From NCBI RefSeq assembly GCF_018918265.1, contig NZ_JAHLQC010000018.1, positions 1 to 64,000 on the forward strand: a DNA stretch of 64,000 nt. Reading direction: 5' to 3'. A program made the translations under genes and the position numbers. Below are positions 16,921 through 26,984 of this stretch, piece after piece (within the stretch, counting starts at the first letter, position 1; each line of letters starts with the position of its first letter). This DNA is from Falcatimonas sp. MSJ-15. GTDB lineage: Bacteria; Bacillota; Clostridia; Lachnospirales; Lachnospiraceae. The notes beneath the pieces were generated by a model that worked only from the letters and a program-made list of their open reading frames with translations, searched no databases and was not told the origin of the DNA.

Positions 16921-17988
16921 TTACTTAGACATTACTTCTTTCCAGAGATTATTATATATCTCATCATATTCTTCACCAAGATAATTGAATGTCTCACATC
17001 TGTCTAAAACATCTTTATCTGGGAATGCTACCTTGCTATTCTTAATGTCTTCATCTTCAATAAGTTCTCTTGCTGCTTTATTAGGTGTTGAATATGTGAT
17101 ATATTCAAAATTCATTAGTGCTATCTCCGGATCACACATAAAGTTAATAAATGCTTCTGCACCTTCCTTATTAGAACAGTTTTTAGGTATTACCCATCCA
17201 TCAATCCATACATTTGAACCTTCTTTTGGAACTACATATTCAAGATCTGAATTCTCTCTCTGTGTATATATAGCTTCACCTGAATATATAACGCCTATTG
17301 CTGCTTCATTATTAATCATCTTATCTCTTACTTCATCAATTACATAAGCCTGAACAAGTGGCTTTTGTTCTATAAGTTCCTGTTTGGCTGCTTCTAATTC
17401 AGCATCATCTTTAGAATTAAGTGAATATCCAAGCTTTTTAAGTGCTACTGCAAATGCATCTCTTACACTCTTTTGCATAAGAATCTCGCCCTTATATTGC
17501 TCATCCCATAGTACATCCCAGCTGTCAATTGGTTCTTCTACCATAGTCTTATTATATAATATACCTACTGTTCCCCAACAATATGGAACACAGTATTCAT
17601 TATCCGGATCAAATTGTTTTGCACTCTCTAAGTAGTCTTTATCTATGTTAGCGATATTAGGAATGTTGTCATAATTAAGTTTCTCAAGCAGTCCTTCTTC
17701 TATCATCTTCTGTACCATATAATCTGATGGACATACTACATCATATGCTGCTGCACCTGATGATACTTTTGGATACATATCTTCATTAGTTGTAAATTCT
17801 TCATATACAACTTTAATTCCTGTCTCTTCTTCAAACATATCTATAACATCCGGATCAATATATTCACCCCAGTTATATACAACAATCTGACCATTCTCAC
17901 CAGCAGAACCACTTCCTTTACATCCGCCAAATATTGTAGTTATTGCTAGTGCTGATGCAAGCACCATACCGGTTAATCTTCTTCTCAT
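16921..17988 (-). CDS. potD: Spermidine/putrescine-binding lipoprotein
   Basis: Extracytoplasmic solute-binding component of the PotABCD polyamine importer. 355 residues. The signal peptide (MRRRLTGMVLASALAITTIF) ends in a lipobox with Cys23 (FGGC), so the protein is lipid-anchored. The mature part has the family start IVVYNWGEYIDPDVIDMFEEE and the conserved CVPYCWGTVGILYNK region. Last gene of the operon, 11 bases after potC, with GGAGG before the ATG. Confidence 0.94.
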   Translation of the reverse strand: MRRRLTGMVLASALAITTIFGGCKGSGSAGENGQIVVYNWGEYIDPDVIDMFEEETGIKVVYEEFTTNEDMYPKVSSGAAAYDVVCPSDYMVQKMIEEGLLEKLNYDNIPNIANIDKDYLESAKQFDPDNEYCVPYCWGTVGILYNKTMVEEPIDSWDVLWDEQYKGEILMQKSVRDAFAVALKKLGYSLNSKDDAELEAAKQELIEQKPLVQAYVIDEVRDKMINNEAAIGVIYSGEAIYTQRENSDLEYVVPKEGSNVWIDGWVIPKNCSNKEGAEAFINFMCDPEIALMNFEYITYSTPNKAARELIEDEDIKNSKVAFPDKDVLDRCETFNYLGEEYDEIYNNLWKEVMSK

Positions 17989-17999
17989 AATAGTCCTCC

Positions 18000-18785
18000 T
18001 TACGCCTTCTTATCTTTTTTTGCAGGCTTTAAATTAATTATTAATAATAATACTAACACTGTAACAAACATTATTGTCGAGAGTGCATACATCTCCGGTT
18101 TGATACCTTTTCTTACTTCTGTATATATCTTAGTTGAAAGTGTATCTATTCCAGGACTCTTAGTAAAATGTGTAATTACAAAATCATCTAATGACATTGT
18201 AAAAGCGAGTAAAAATCCTGATAAAATTCCGGGCATAATATCCGGAAGTATTATCTTTCTGAATGCAAATGAAGGTGATGCACCAAGATCTAGTGCCGCT
18301 TCGTACGTATTCATATTAATCTGTCTTAGTTTTGGCATTATACTAAGTATTACATAAGGCAGATTGAATGTTATATGAGCTATAAGAACTGTCTTAAAGC
18401 TTAGTTTCATGCCAATTCCAATGAATAAAAGCATAAATGAGATACCTGTTACAATATCAGAATTAAGCATTGGTATATTAGTTATACTCATTACTGTATT
18501 GCGTGACCATTTTTTCATCATTCTAAGTCCAAGGCATGCCATCGTTCCAAGTATAGTTGCTATAAGTGCTGACAGCAAAGCGAGTATTAATGTCGTATAT
18601 AATGCGTTAAGTATAGCTTCATCTTCAAATAGTGAGATATACCATTTTAGACTGAAGCCACCCCATTTTGCTCTTGTCCTTGATTTATTAAATGACAATA
18701 CAATGAGTGTAATTATCGGTGCATATAATAATAAAAAAATCAGCACCATATAAAATTTTTCAAGAAAATTTATTATTTTTTTCAA
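18000..18785 (-). CDS. potC: Spermidine/putrescine ABC permease, PotC subunit
   Basis: 261-residue membrane protein with six predicted helices; the first is FYMVLIFLLLYAPIITLIVL at about 11-30. The EAA loop for contact with PotA is seen in YEAALDLGASPSFAFRKIILP at about 160-180. The KWYISLFEDEAILNALYTTL region near residue 47 is typical of PotC. It overlaps potB by four bases, indicating translational coupling. Confidence 0.93.
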   Translation of the reverse strand: MKKIINFLEKFYMVLIFLLLYAPIITLIVLSFNKSRTRAKWGGFSLKWYISLFEDEAILNALYTTLILALLSALIATILGTMACLGLRMMKKWSRNTVMSITNIPMLNSDIVTGISFMLLFIGIGMKLSFKTVLIAHITFNLPYVILSIMPKLRQINMNTYEAALDLGASPSFAFRKIILPDIMPGILSGFLLAFTMSLDDFVITHFTKSPGIDTLSTKIYTEVRKGIKPEMYALSTIMFVTVLVLLLIINLKPAKKDKKA

Positions 18786-19594
18786 AATGCTGTTCCCTCC
18801 CCTTTTTTATCATATTTGGCTAAAATAGCCATACTTAAGAGGATAAATATCATAAGAACAAGACTCATGCCTGAACCAACATGCCAATTACCTGCCTGTG
18901 TAAATTCCTGTTCAATAACATTACCTATTAATAGTATCTTACCACCACCAAGCAAATCTGATATAACGAATGTTGTAAGTGCCGGTATGAATACCATTGT
19001 AATTCCACTTATTATACCAGGAACGCTAAGTGGAAGTATTATCTTTGTAAATACTTGTACGTTGCTTGCTCCAAGGTCTTTTCCTGCATTGATAACATTA
19101 GGATCTATCTTTACAATGACATTATATATAGGAAGTACCATGAATGGCAAAAAGTTATATACCATGCCAAGTATAATCGCATAAGGTGTATTTATTATAT
19201 TAAGTTTTGGCAGATTAAGCATTGATAATATACTATTTATTACACCATTTCTCTCAAGTAATGTCTGCCATGCAAGTGTTCTTAACAAAAAGTTCATCCA
19301 CATAGGTAATATAAAGAGAAGTATTATAAAACTATGCTGATTAAGACTTATCTTCTTAAGTATCATTGCAAGCGGATATGCGAGTATAAGACAGATTAAT
19401 GTACTTATAAGTGACAGACCAAGTGCAAGCCAGAGTGCCTTGTAGTTATAATCAACTAATATCTCTGTCAGATTATCAAGTGTGAATGATCCTGTGTTAT
19501 CTGTAAGTCCATAATAGACTACCATTATAAGTGGAAGTACAATAAATCCTATCATCCATATAATGTATGGATATGCAAGTGATTTTTTATTCAT
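18782..19594 (-). CDS. potB: Spermidine/putrescine ABC permease, PotB subunit
   Basis: 270-residue membrane protein with six predicted helices. The EAA motif is [20 protein letters not shown] (about 183-202), preceded by [19 protein letters not shown]. Forms the channel with PotC. It overlaps potA by eight bases and potC by four, so the three are translated together. Confidence 0.93.
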   Translation of the reverse strand: MNKKSLAYPYIIWMIGFIVLPLIMVVYYGLTDNTGSFTLDNLTEILVDYNYKALWLALGLSLISTLICLILAYPLAMILKKISLNQHSFIILLFILPMWMNFLLRTLAWQTLLERNGVINSILSMLNLPKLNIINTPYAIILGMVYNFLPFMVLPIYNVIVKIDPNVINAGKDLGASNVQVFTKIILPLSVPGIISGITMVFIPALTTFVISDLLGGGKILLIGNVIEQEFTQAGNWHVGSGMSLVLMIFILLSMAILAKYDKKGEGTAF

Positions 19595-20660
19595 CTATAG
19601 TCACCGCCTGTTCATCTTCAGATTCAGGTTTATTCATAATCTGTATATCAAATGGATCTACGCTAATACTTACATTCTTACCAACCGGGAACATATCTGT
19701 TGAATGAACAAGCCATTCATATCCATTAGCCATAACTTCCATCTCATAATGAACGCCTTTGAATATAAGATTAGTAACAACTCCATCTATTCTTCCCTGT
19801 CCCGGTTCAAGAAGATCTATATCTTCCGGTCTTATTACAACATCGACCGGCTTATTATTACCAAATCCTTCATCAACGCAAGGGAACTTAACACCAAGAA
19901 TATTAACAAGTCTATCTTCTATCATCGTAGCAGGAATTATATTACTCTCTCCGATAAAATCAGCAACAAATGCATTCTCAGGTTCATTATATATCTTCTC
20001 AGGTGAACCTATCTGCTGAATATATCCCTGATTCATTACAACAATTGTATCTGACATTGTAAGTGCTTCTTCCTGATCATGTGTTACATATACAAATGTA
20101 ATTCCCAGTTCATTCTTAAGTCTTATAAGTTCATATTGCATATCCTGTCTAAGTTTTAGATCAAGTGCGCCAAGAGGCTCATCAAGTAATAGTACTTTAG
20201 GTTCATTAACAATTGCTCTCGCTATTGCTATTCGCTGCTGCTGTCCACCACTTAATGAATCCGGATATCTATTCTCAAAGCCATCAAGATTAACAAGTTT
20301 TAACGCATACTTAATCTTATCATCTATATAAGCTTTTGATTTTTTCTTTATTTTTAAACCGAATGCTATATTCTCAGCTATAGTCATATGTGTAAAAAGA
20401 GCATATTTTTGAAATACAGTATTAAGCTGTCTTTTATTCGGTGGAAGCTTTGTAATATCTTTGCCATCAAATATAACCTGACCTTTATCAGGTATTTCAA
20501 ATCCTCCCATAATTCGAAGTGTAGTTGTCTTGCCACATCCACTTGGTCCAAGAAGTGTAAGGAACTCATTTTCTCTTATATATAGATTAAGGTCATCAAG
20601 CACCACATTATTGCCATACGCCTTTGTAATATTTTTTAAATCAATTAATTTATTATTCAT
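19587..20660 (-). CDS. potA: Spermidine/putrescine ABC transporter ATPase
   Basis: 357-residue ATP-binding subunit. Walker A is GPSGCGKTT (about 38-46), the signature is [14 protein letters not shown], Walker B is [12 protein letters not shown] and the switch His is in [11 protein letters not shown]-terminal TOBE-type regulatory domain follows from about residue 240. It lies 22 bases downstream of the regulator gene and starts with a GGAAGGA site. Confidence 0.95.
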   Translation of the reverse strand: MNNKLIDLKNITKAYGNNVVLDDLNLYIRENEFLTLLGPSGCGKTTTLRIMGGFEIPDKGQVIFDGKDITKLPPNKRQLNTVFQKYALFTHMTIAENIAFGLKIKKKSKAYIDDKIKYALKLVNLDGFENRYPDSLSGGQQQRIAIARAIVNEPKVLLLDEPLGALDLKLRQDMQYELIRLKNELGITFVYVTHDQEEALTMSDTIVVMNQGYIQQIGSPEKIYNEPENAFVADFIGESNIIPATMIEDRLVNILGVKFPCVDEGFGNNKPVDVVIRPEDIDLLEPGQGRIDGVVTNLIFKGVHYEMEVMANGYEWLVHSTDMFPVGKNVSISVDPFDIQIMNKPESEDEQAVTIDE

Positions 20661-20682
20661 ATACTATAAATCCTTCCTTTGT

Positions 20683-21216
20683 CTAAAAACTTGGTGGTGA
20701 TGACACCCATATTATTGTTGCACCGGACTTTGACTCTATATAATGTTCTGTCTGTGGAGTAAAATAAAATGATTCTCCTTTTTTCGCTTTATACATTCTT
20801 CCTCCTGCATGAATTATTATACTTCCATTAAGCACATAGCCAAATTCTTCTCCTTCATGGGGATTATCCGGATATGTTGAACCGCCTGCCTCTAATGTCA
20901 AAAGCACAGGCTCCATAATATTCTTCTGTGCATTCGGAATAAGCCATTCCATACTATTCTTAAGTTCATGATCCTCTTTTTTAGCATAATCATCTTTGCT
21001 AAAGACAACCTGAGCTTCCTCTGTTTCATCAAAGAATTCTCTGAGATCTGTTCCAAGACACTTTAATATGTCAACAAGTGTTGCTATTGATGGTGAAGTT
21101 AAGTCTCTTTCAAGCTGTGAGATAAATCCTTTTGACAATTCACAACGATCTGCAAGTTCTTCCTGAGTAAGCCCCTTAAGCATTCTAAGCTCTTTTATCT
21201 TTCCTCCTATCTCCAC
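20683..21216 (-). CDS. XRE-cupin transcriptional regulator of the polyamine operon
   Basis: 177 residues: an N-terminal Cro/C1 helix-turn-helix (about 4-62, with LTQEELADRCELSKGFISQL) and a C-terminal cupin domain (about 105-175, with EGEEFGYVLNGSIIIHAGG). This PuuR-like architecture commonly senses polyamines or related small molecules. It is first gene of the transporter operon and so probably controls it. Candidate operators (21341-21441) lie in the upstream region. That it senses polyamine is inference from context. Confidence 0.9.
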   Translation of the reverse strand: MEIGGKIKELRMLKGLTQEELADRCELSKGFISQLERDLTSPSIATLVDILKCLGTDLREFFDETEEAQVVFSKDDYAKKEDHELKNSMEWLIPNAQKNIMEPVLLTLEAGGSTYPDNPHEGEEFGYVLNGSIIIHAGGRMYKAKKGESFYFTPQTEHYIESKSGATIIWVSSPPSF

Positions 21217-21340
21217 ATTTCCACCTCGTCTCTTTCTTGTATATGCAACCTAAACTGGCAAGTATACTTCTATAATATATCCTCTCACAACATATATTTT
21301 AATTCTATATATTATAAAAGCACTATAGCATACTATACTA

Positions 21341-21441
21341 AAAGTTTAGTAATTGTATTCTAACACTAAAATCAAATAAAAAGTTTAGTAATTGTGTTCT
21401 AACACCAAAACTTTATTAAAAGTTTAGTAGAACTAAACTTT
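21341..21441. promoter_or_regulatory. Repeated operator candidates upstream of the polyamine operon
   Basis: AAAGTTTAGTA occurs three times: at about 21341 and 21380, each followed by ATTG and a TTCTAACAC stretch, and at 21419. The third copy is part of a palindrome, AAAGTTTAG and CTAAACTTT with a five-base spacer (21419-21441). A TATAAT-like element for the operon lies next to the first copy. The arrangement fits binding by the XRE-cupin regulator. Confidence 0.5.
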
Positions 21442-21574
21442 CCACAGATTATTATATACATATTTATGCACATGTCAATAGTATTTTTTATTCTACTTTA
21501 TGGTATTTTTTTACATATCTGAATGTATTTTTACTTGAATATAGAAGCATATTAAGTTAAAATGAATTTGACAT

Positions 21575-21660
21575 AATTAGATGTCTGCAAAACTATTTAT
21601 AATACAAAAGCTAATTGTCAATTCTGACATTTCATTTTATAAAAGTTTTGTAAGCATCTG
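21575..21660. other. Imperfect inverted repeats upstream of the lactonase gene
   Basis: AGATGTCTGCAAAACTA near 21580 is matched by the inverted AGTTTTGTAAGCATCT near 21645, with a smaller TGTCA/TGACA inverted repeat between them. It could form a leader hairpin or contain operators for the lactonase-luxS unit. The plus-strand promoter is not clear to me. Confidence 0.3.
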
Positions 21661-21713
21661 ATTAATATGATTATATCTTAATCATTAATATACAATGAAA
21701 GGATGGAGTATTT

Positions 21714-22763
21714 ATGGAAAATAATAAATATGTTTCATACGTTGGAACTTATACTCTTGGAAAAAGTAAAGGAATCCATATCTATGATCTTGATTGTGAA
21801 GCTGGCAGAATGACTGAACGAAAGGAAATTGATATAAATAATCCTTCATATCTTGTTATATCTCACAATGGAAGATATCTTTATTCAATATGTGATGAAG
21901 GTGTAACTGCTTATGTAATTGAAAAAGATGGTGATCTGACTTTTATCAATACAGGAAGTATTAAAGGTATGCGAGGATGTCATCTCTCATTAAGCAAAGA
22001 TGATCATTTCTTATTCGTATCAGGTTATCACGATGGTAAAGTTACTGTTCTTGAACTCAACGAAGATGGTAGTGTTGGTAAGATTCTTGATGAAGTCTAT
22101 CACAAAGGTATGGGAAGTATCGCAGAACGTAACTTCCGTCCACATATTAACTGTGCTATTCTCACTCCTGATGAGAAATATCTATGTGTATGTGACCTTG
22201 GTATTGATCAGGTAAAAGTATATCACTTTGACCATAAGACTGGTAAACTTAATCTCTATGAGATTATCAGATGTGAGCTTGAATCAGCTCCACGTTATAT
22301 GATGTTTAGTTCTAATGGCAAATATGCTTATATAGTATGCGAACTTAAGAACTACATCAATGTATATGAATACAAATGTACTAATGGATTTGGTTCTTTT
22401 GAATTGATTCAGACTATTCCTACTGTTATAAAGCCTGAGAATACAACTGCTGCTGCTGCAATTGACTTCTCACCTGATGAAGAATTCTTATACTGCTCTA
22501 ATGCCGGCGAGAATAGTGTTGCTACATATAAGATTGATAAGAATACCGGACTTCTTACACTTATGACAGTTCTTCCAATAAGTGGTGATTATCCAAAAGA
22601 TATTCATATCTTCCCTGATGGTAAACATCTTGTAAGCCTTAATCATGAATCTGATTCAATCACATTCTTTACATTAGACAGAGAACGTGGACTTCTTGTT
22701 ATGAATGGTGCTCCGTTAAAGATTGAAACTCCTAACTGCATTGCATTCAAGAAGTTAGATTAG
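21714..22763 (+). CDS. Lactonase-family beta-propeller protein (6-phosphogluconolactonase-like)
   Basis: 349 residues, soluble, no signal peptide. It has the repeating propeller blades of the Pgl/lactonase family (COG2706): YVSYVGTYTLGKSKGIHIYD at the start, repeated SPDEEFLYCSNAGENSVATY-type blade edges, and DYPKDIHIFPDGKHLVSLNH near the C-terminus. The family includes 6-phosphogluconolactonases, but many members have other or unknown substrates. It is first of two genes; luxS starts 28 bases later, so a link to the methyl cycle or sugar metabolism cannot be decided from sequence. GGATGGAG precedes the ATG. Confidence 0.88.
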   Translation: MENNKYVSYVGTYTLGKSKGIHIYDLDCEAGRMTERKEIDINNPSYLVISHNGRYLYSICDEGVTAYVIEKDGDLTFINTGSIKGMRGCHLSLSKDDHFLFVSGYHDGKVTVLELNEDGSVGKILDEVYHKGMGSIAERNFRPHINCAILTPDEKYLCVCDLGIDQVKVYHFDHKTGKLNLYEIIRCELESAPRYMMFSSNGKYAYIVCELKNYINVYEYKCTNGFGSFELIQTIPTVIKPENTTAAAAIDFSPDEEFLYCSNAGENSVATYKIDKNTGLLTLMTVLPISGDYPKDIHIFPDGKHLVSLNHESDSITFFTLDRERGLLVMNGAPLKIETPNCIAFKKLD

Positions 22764-22790
22764 TATTTTATAAAAGAAAGAGGATTTATA

Positions 22791-23270
22791 ATGGAAAAAA
22801 TTGCAAGTTTTACAGTTAATCATCTTGATCTATATCCTGGTATATATGTTTCAAGAAAAGATAATGTAAATGGTAATGTCATTACAACTTTTGATCTCAG
22901 AATGACAAAACCTAATGATGAACCGGTAATGAATACTGCTGAGATTCATACAATTGAACATATTGGTGCTACATTTTTAAGAAATCATAAAGAATATGCA
23001 TCAAAGACAATTTATTTTGGACCTATGGGATGCCGTACAGGATTCTATCTCATTCTTGCCGGTGATTATGAATCTAAAGATATTGTTACTCTTATTACCG
23101 AGATGTATGAATTCATTCGTGACTTTGAAGGTGATATTCCAGGTGCAAGCCCAAGAGATTGTGGTAATTATCTTGATCTTAATCTTGGTATGGCAAAATA
23201 TCTTGCAAAAAGATATCTCGACAATACATTATATTCAATTGATGAGAAACGTCTTGTATATCCTAAATAG
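22791..23270 (+). CDS. luxS: S-ribosylhomocysteine lyase
   Basis: Cleaves S-ribosylhomocysteine to homocysteine and DPD, the AI-2 precursor. 159 residues, normal length. The metal site HTIEH is at 53-57 and the third ligand Cys is in SPRDCGNYLD near 124. The catalytic Cys is in GPMGCRTGFY near 81, and SRKDNVNG-type N-terminal substrate residues are present. It is co-transcribed with the upstream lactonase-family gene and followed by a strong terminator. AAAGAGG precedes the ATG. Confidence 0.97.
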   Translation: MEKIASFTVNHLDLYPGIYVSRKDNVNGNVITTFDLRMTKPNDEPVMNTAEIHTIEHIGATFLRNHKEYASKTIYFGPMGCRTGFYLILAGDYESKDIVTLITEMYEFIRDFEGDIPGASPRDCGNYLDLNLGMAKYLAKRYLDNTLYSIDEKRLVYPK

Positions 23271-23347
23271 GATATATAACTGATAGATTTTAATTAATAT
23301 CAGAATATTATTGATTATAACCTTAAACTATTACAATCAATAATTAC

Positions 23348-23405
23348 AAACGGTCGCAAAAACAAACGTAAAAATATGATTGTTTGTTTTTGCGACCGTT
23401 TTTTA
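23348..23405 (+). terminator. Terminator of the lactonase-luxS unit
   Basis: A 20-bp perfect stem (AAACGGTCGCAAAAACAAAC and its complement) around a 14-base loop, ending in TTTTTT. Confidence 0.85.
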
Positions 23406-23477
23406 ATTACTTTAATCATTTCAACCGTTTTAAATCATTTTTAACGGTTGCACTATAAATCTACAAATCTACAAATA

Positions 23478-23795
23478 TTATAATGATGCTTGTTTAGCTT
23501 TCTTTGCCTGTATAATTCTTAATCTTAGTCTTAATATAAGACATACTAACAATGTGACACATAGAAGTGTGCATATTGCATTAATTACAACATTGAGACT
23601 TCTTATAGGAAAGAGTATTCCTTCAATAATGTATGAAAATGCAATTATATAAGAGAATATCTTCTCTTTCTTCTCATAAGTACATTTCTTTGAAAAAATA
23701 TCTATAAGTTCCCATATTGCTGCCACAAACATTAATGTGATAACGATTCCTTCTCTTGTTACTATATGTTTTGCTAAAAATCTTATTACTTCCAT
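23478..23795 (-). CDS. Small integral membrane protein, unknown function
   Basis: 105 residues with three predicted membrane segments (about 15-35, 47-64 and 71-92) and basic ends (CTYEKKEK loop; C-terminal RLRIIQAKKAKQ). No family recognised. It is transcribed away from luxS and shares the intergenic area with its terminator. It stands alone. Confidence 0.6.
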   Translation of the reverse strand: MEVIRFLAKHIVTREGIVITLMFVAAIWELIDIFSKKCTYEKKEKIFSYIIAFSYIIEGILFPIRSLNVVINAICTLLCVTLLVCLILRLRLRIIQAKKAKQASL

Positions 23796-23952
23796 ATTAC
23801 CTGCCTTAACTTTCTATATTATTTACTTAATCAATCACATTATAAACTACTTGCAAATCTAAAGTTTTTATTCAACCTATATAGTTATTATGTGTTGTTA
23901 TCATCTGTAATTATCATTCCTGTTCATCTTTTGTATTCTCTGTTAATAGCAA

Positions 23953-24993
23953 TTATCTGAATTCGTAATCAATCTTAACATTATTATTCTGTGACTCTAT
24001 CTTCGCACATGCTCCGCTTATAATTGGCATCATAGGTGCTAAATGTCCTATATTAGCGTCCATAATAACTGGAACATTGTATTCACCTATAACTTCAAGC
24101 ACTGCATCATACATATCAAGTCCCATCATCTCAGGCTCATATATCTGCATAAATGGTCGTCCTATTATGAATCCTTTTGTATACTTGAACCATCCTGAAT
24201 GTTTAAGATGCCACATTGCTCTTCTTATGCTCATAACATTAAGATCACAACACTCAAGGAACCATATTATTCCATCTTCCTTATATGTATCTGCGAACTC
24301 TTTTACTCTGTCATAAGAAGTTCCTGTGAGATTAACAAGACAGTCTACACATCCACCAAGAAGTCTTCCTGACATCTCTACTCTGTCTGTCATACTCTTT
24401 CCAATATAATTCTTAATAACAGTTCGTTCTGTAACATTATATGGTTCAAATGGATGTTCTTCATCTTTTAGTGACTTTTTCTCCCACATATCATAGCTGT
24501 ATACAGACTTTATCTCACCTCTGAGAATTCTATACGCATCATCTAGGGAGCTATGCCATGGTTCCATACCAAATGCAGGTGCACATGGTCCATATATAGC
24601 TGCTGTGTCACATAGTGTATTTAACAAAAATGTAAAGTTGGTATTATCAGAATATCCCATATACCACTTTGGTTTAGCTTCGCTTATTCTGTCGAAATCT
24701 ACATAGTCAAGGATCTCACACATAAGCTCTCCTCCACCACATGATATTATTACATCACTGTTATCTGCTATATAGTATTCTGTAAGTTCCTTACCACATT
24801 TATCTGGTGTATTACTTATTCCAATTCCTAAAGCTTCATAACAATTTGGACCTGTAACCAGTGTATATCCCATCTCACCAAACTTTGATAATGCATTATT
24901 AAATGCACTCTTATAAGGTTCAGTTGCACATCCAAACGATGGTGCGACAAATCCAATTCTGCCATTATCTCTTAGATTATCCGGATATCTCAT
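23953..24993 (-). CDS. S66-family peptidase (LD-carboxypeptidase / MccF-like)
   Basis: 346 residues from the ATG at 24993, chosen because GGAGG lies eight bases before it. Family features: N-terminal NGRIGFVAPSFGCATEP, the region around ISCGGGELMCEILDYVDFD, and the PKWYMGYSDNTNFTFLLNTL motif carrying the serine nucleophile region. The C-terminus has the conserved PVIMDANIGHLAPMMPI with the His. S66 enzymes trim murein tetrapeptides or inactivate microcin C-like peptides; I cannot tell which applies here. No signal peptide, so cytoplasmic. It is a single-gene unit. Confidence 0.88.
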   Translation of the reverse strand: MRYPDNLRDNGRIGFVAPSFGCATEPYKSAFNNALSKFGEMGYTLVTGPNCYEALGIGISNTPDKCGKELTEYYIADNSDVIISCGGGELMCEILDYVDFDRISEAKPKWYMGYSDNTNFTFLLNTLCDTAAIYGPCAPAFGMEPWHSSLDDAYRILRGEIKSVYSYDMWEKKSLKDEEHPFEPYNVTERTVIKNYIGKSMTDRVEMSGRLLGGCVDCLVNLTGTSYDRVKEFADTYKEDGIIWFLECCDLNVMSIRRAMWHLKHSGWFKYTKGFIIGRPFMQIYEPEMMGLDMYDAVLEVIGEYNVPVIMDANIGHLAPMMPIISGACAKIESQNNNVKIDYEFR

Positions 24994-25011
24994 ATATTTC
25001 CTCCTGCTAAT

Positions 25012-25132
25012 TAATATAATACTTTTCAATATAATACTTTTTATACAATACTTTTTAGTATTATACTTTCTAATATAATACTTTTTGATATTATATTTTT
25101 TAATATGATACTTATTATGGTACTTATTTAAG
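25012..25132. repeat. AATATAATACTTTTT-type minisatellite
   Basis: About seven degenerate 15-19-bp units immediately upstream of the S66 peptidase gene. It occupies the position where its promoter would be expected, and several units resemble -10 sequences. Confidence 0.6.
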
Positions 25133-25161
25133 ATTAAACAAGTTACAATATTTATTGCTAT

Positions 25162-25974
25162 CTATTCTTTCCCATTCTGTGATAACTGCCACAATACTTC
25201 TCCGACTTCTTCATCCTGTGTTATATCATATACTATTGAAAAACAGTCTTTAGCAGGTTCAATATCTCCATCACCTAATAGAAGCTGTCCTACTCTGAAT
25301 ACAATTCCTATTGTATCAGAATCAGGTCCTGGCGGAATGTCCTTTCCTATAATTATCTCCTGCATCTCTTTTACATTACGTTTTATAAGAGGACGTCCTG
25401 TTGCATTAATTATGAATCCAAGTTCATTATTCGCATTCTCTGTTTCATAATATATATTACTATATTGATACAGAACTGCTCCTGTGTCAGGTTCAAGTTT
25501 TTCAACATAATAATAGCCATAGTTTCTATATATCCTTGCCATTGTTGCTCTTGAAAAAGCATATCTGTATGCTATCTTCGTCATCGCAAGAAAATCTTCA
25601 AGTCTATTCATATTACGAAGTATCTCACATTTTTCGAACATTGTATCAATGTCAACCGGATTCCATTCAAGTGATGTGTTAACCGCATCTAATGCCTTTT
25701 CATACTCTCCTATATGTGCAAGCACATAGGCATATACACGATAGAATTCATGCATCTTAAGTTCTGTAAAAAGAATCTCTTTTTGTGGTCTCTCATAATA
25801 TGAATATATATATAATTCAACCACATGATTAAAACTATAATATTTGGCATCTTCTTTTTCAGGATATTTATCCTTAATACTCTCTATATAATCTGCAAGA
25901 AGTGTAACTGCTTTTTCATAATCTTTTTCATCGATAAGCTTTAACACTTCTTCATATTGTCTTGTATCTTCCAT
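25162..25974 (-). CDS. Tetratricopeptide-repeat protein
   Basis: 270 residues, soluble, all-helical. TPR-like helices are visible at about 8-30 (EVLKLIDEKDYEKAVTLLAD) and 80-115 (YVLAHIGEYEKALDAVNTSL followed by EWNPVDIDTMF), with further weak repeats to residue 190. The C-terminal 60 residues (GDIEPAKDCFSIVYDITQDE) may be another repeat. Such proteins are protein-binding scaffolds; the partner is unknown. It stands alone between the S66 and TraX genes. Confidence 0.75.
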   Translation of the reverse strand: MEDTRQYEEVLKLIDEKDYEKAVTLLADYIESIKDKYPEKEDAKYYSFNHVVELYIYSYYERPQKEILFTELKMHEFYRVYAYVLAHIGEYEKALDAVNTSLEWNPVDIDTMFEKCEILRNMNRLEDFLAMTKIAYRYAFSRATMARIYRNYGYYYVEKLEPDTGAVLYQYSNIYYETENANNELGFIINATGRPLIKRNVKEMQEIIIGKDIPPGPDSDTIGIVFRVGQLLLGDGDIEPAKDCFSIVYDITQDEEVGEVLWQLSQNGKE

Positions 25975-26171
25975 GCTCTCTTCCTTTCTGTCTTCTCTAC
26001 GTCATTGTAATCTGAACATATATACAGATTACAATAATATATAATTACTCAATCACATTATCGCTTTATTCATCAGTATTAAACATCATTTTAATTTGAT
26101 AATATAAAATGTTTGTATATCATTCAAGAATACATAATATCAAAACGAACTATATATCTTTTATTCATATC

Positions 26172-26846
26172 TTAGTGCTGCATAATAACAGTTATCAGAT
26201 ATATAATAAATAGATGTCCCGGATAAAAAATATAGAAAAAATACTTTAATGACGGTCCTTTTTTGCCATTATATAAAGCTATAGGAAGTGCCGCTACTGC
26301 ACCATACCTCTGTATCCCTGTATATAATCCTACATTGGTTGCAAATATTGCAATAGCTTCCCACAGTTTCTTACCTCTTACAAGATACAGCATCATTATA
26401 AGCAAGACTCCAAATATACTATAATCCGTATTGCCAAAATATGCAACAAATGATGCAACAATATATATAATTCCACTTAATCCTTTGTTAAGCCTGTCAA
26501 CAGCCCATACAACTATAAGTCCAAGCGACAATGTGAAAAATACATTTTGATGTGCAAGTGTAAGTTTCCCATAAAATGCCAAATCAAATGGTATCTCTGA
26601 TATTAATGCGAATATAACAAGTCGCATAAGATATCTTTTGACATCATGTGTATGGATATACCCTTGGACAATCAGAAAACAGAATATTGGGAAAGCAAGC
26701 CTTCCTATTATCCTAAGCAATATAATCTGTGGAAAAAATACTGCTCCTATATGATCAATTAACATCAATATACATGCAAATATCTTAAGTGCAAATGTTG
26801 AAAGACCATATTTTTCAATTATCATATCATAATCCAACCTATTCAC
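26172..26846 (-). CDS. TraX-family membrane protein
   Basis: 224 residues with about seven hydrophobic segments. The TraX signature is clear: STFALKIFACILMLIDHIGA, then RIIGRLAFPIFCFLIVQGY and RYLMRLVIFALISEIPFDL. TraX proteins were first described in F-pilin N-acetylation; chromosomal Firmicute members are of unknown function and resemble small acyltransferase membrane proteins. A REP-like palindrome follows upstream at 26896. Confidence 0.88.
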   Translation of the reverse strand: MNRLDYDMIIEKYGLSTFALKIFACILMLIDHIGAVFFPQIILLRIIGRLAFPIFCFLIVQGYIHTHDVKRYLMRLVIFALISEIPFDLAFYGKLTLAHQNVFFTLSLGLIVVWAVDRLNKGLSGIIYIVASFVAYFGNTDYSIFGVLLIMMLYLVRGKKLWEAIAIFATNVGLYTGIQRYGAVAALPIALYNGKKGPSLKYFFYIFYPGHLFIIYLITVIMQH

Positions 26847-26895
26847 CCCACTTTATTTTTATATTTACTGCTTTTGTCTATTTATGCTCTTGTCA

Positions 26896-26921
26896 ACTAC
26901 CTACCACCTAAAGGTAGTGTG
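26896..26921. repeat. REP-like palindrome, second copy of the type
   Basis: ACTACCTACCACCTAAAGGT followed by AGTGTGTTT: same layout as the copy at 35225 with two substitutions that weaken the outer stem. Confidence 0.5.
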
Positions 26922-26984
26922 TTTCCACCTATGACAAAAGAAAGAATTTTATATATGAAGTAATTAGAATATATGCTTTTATCA

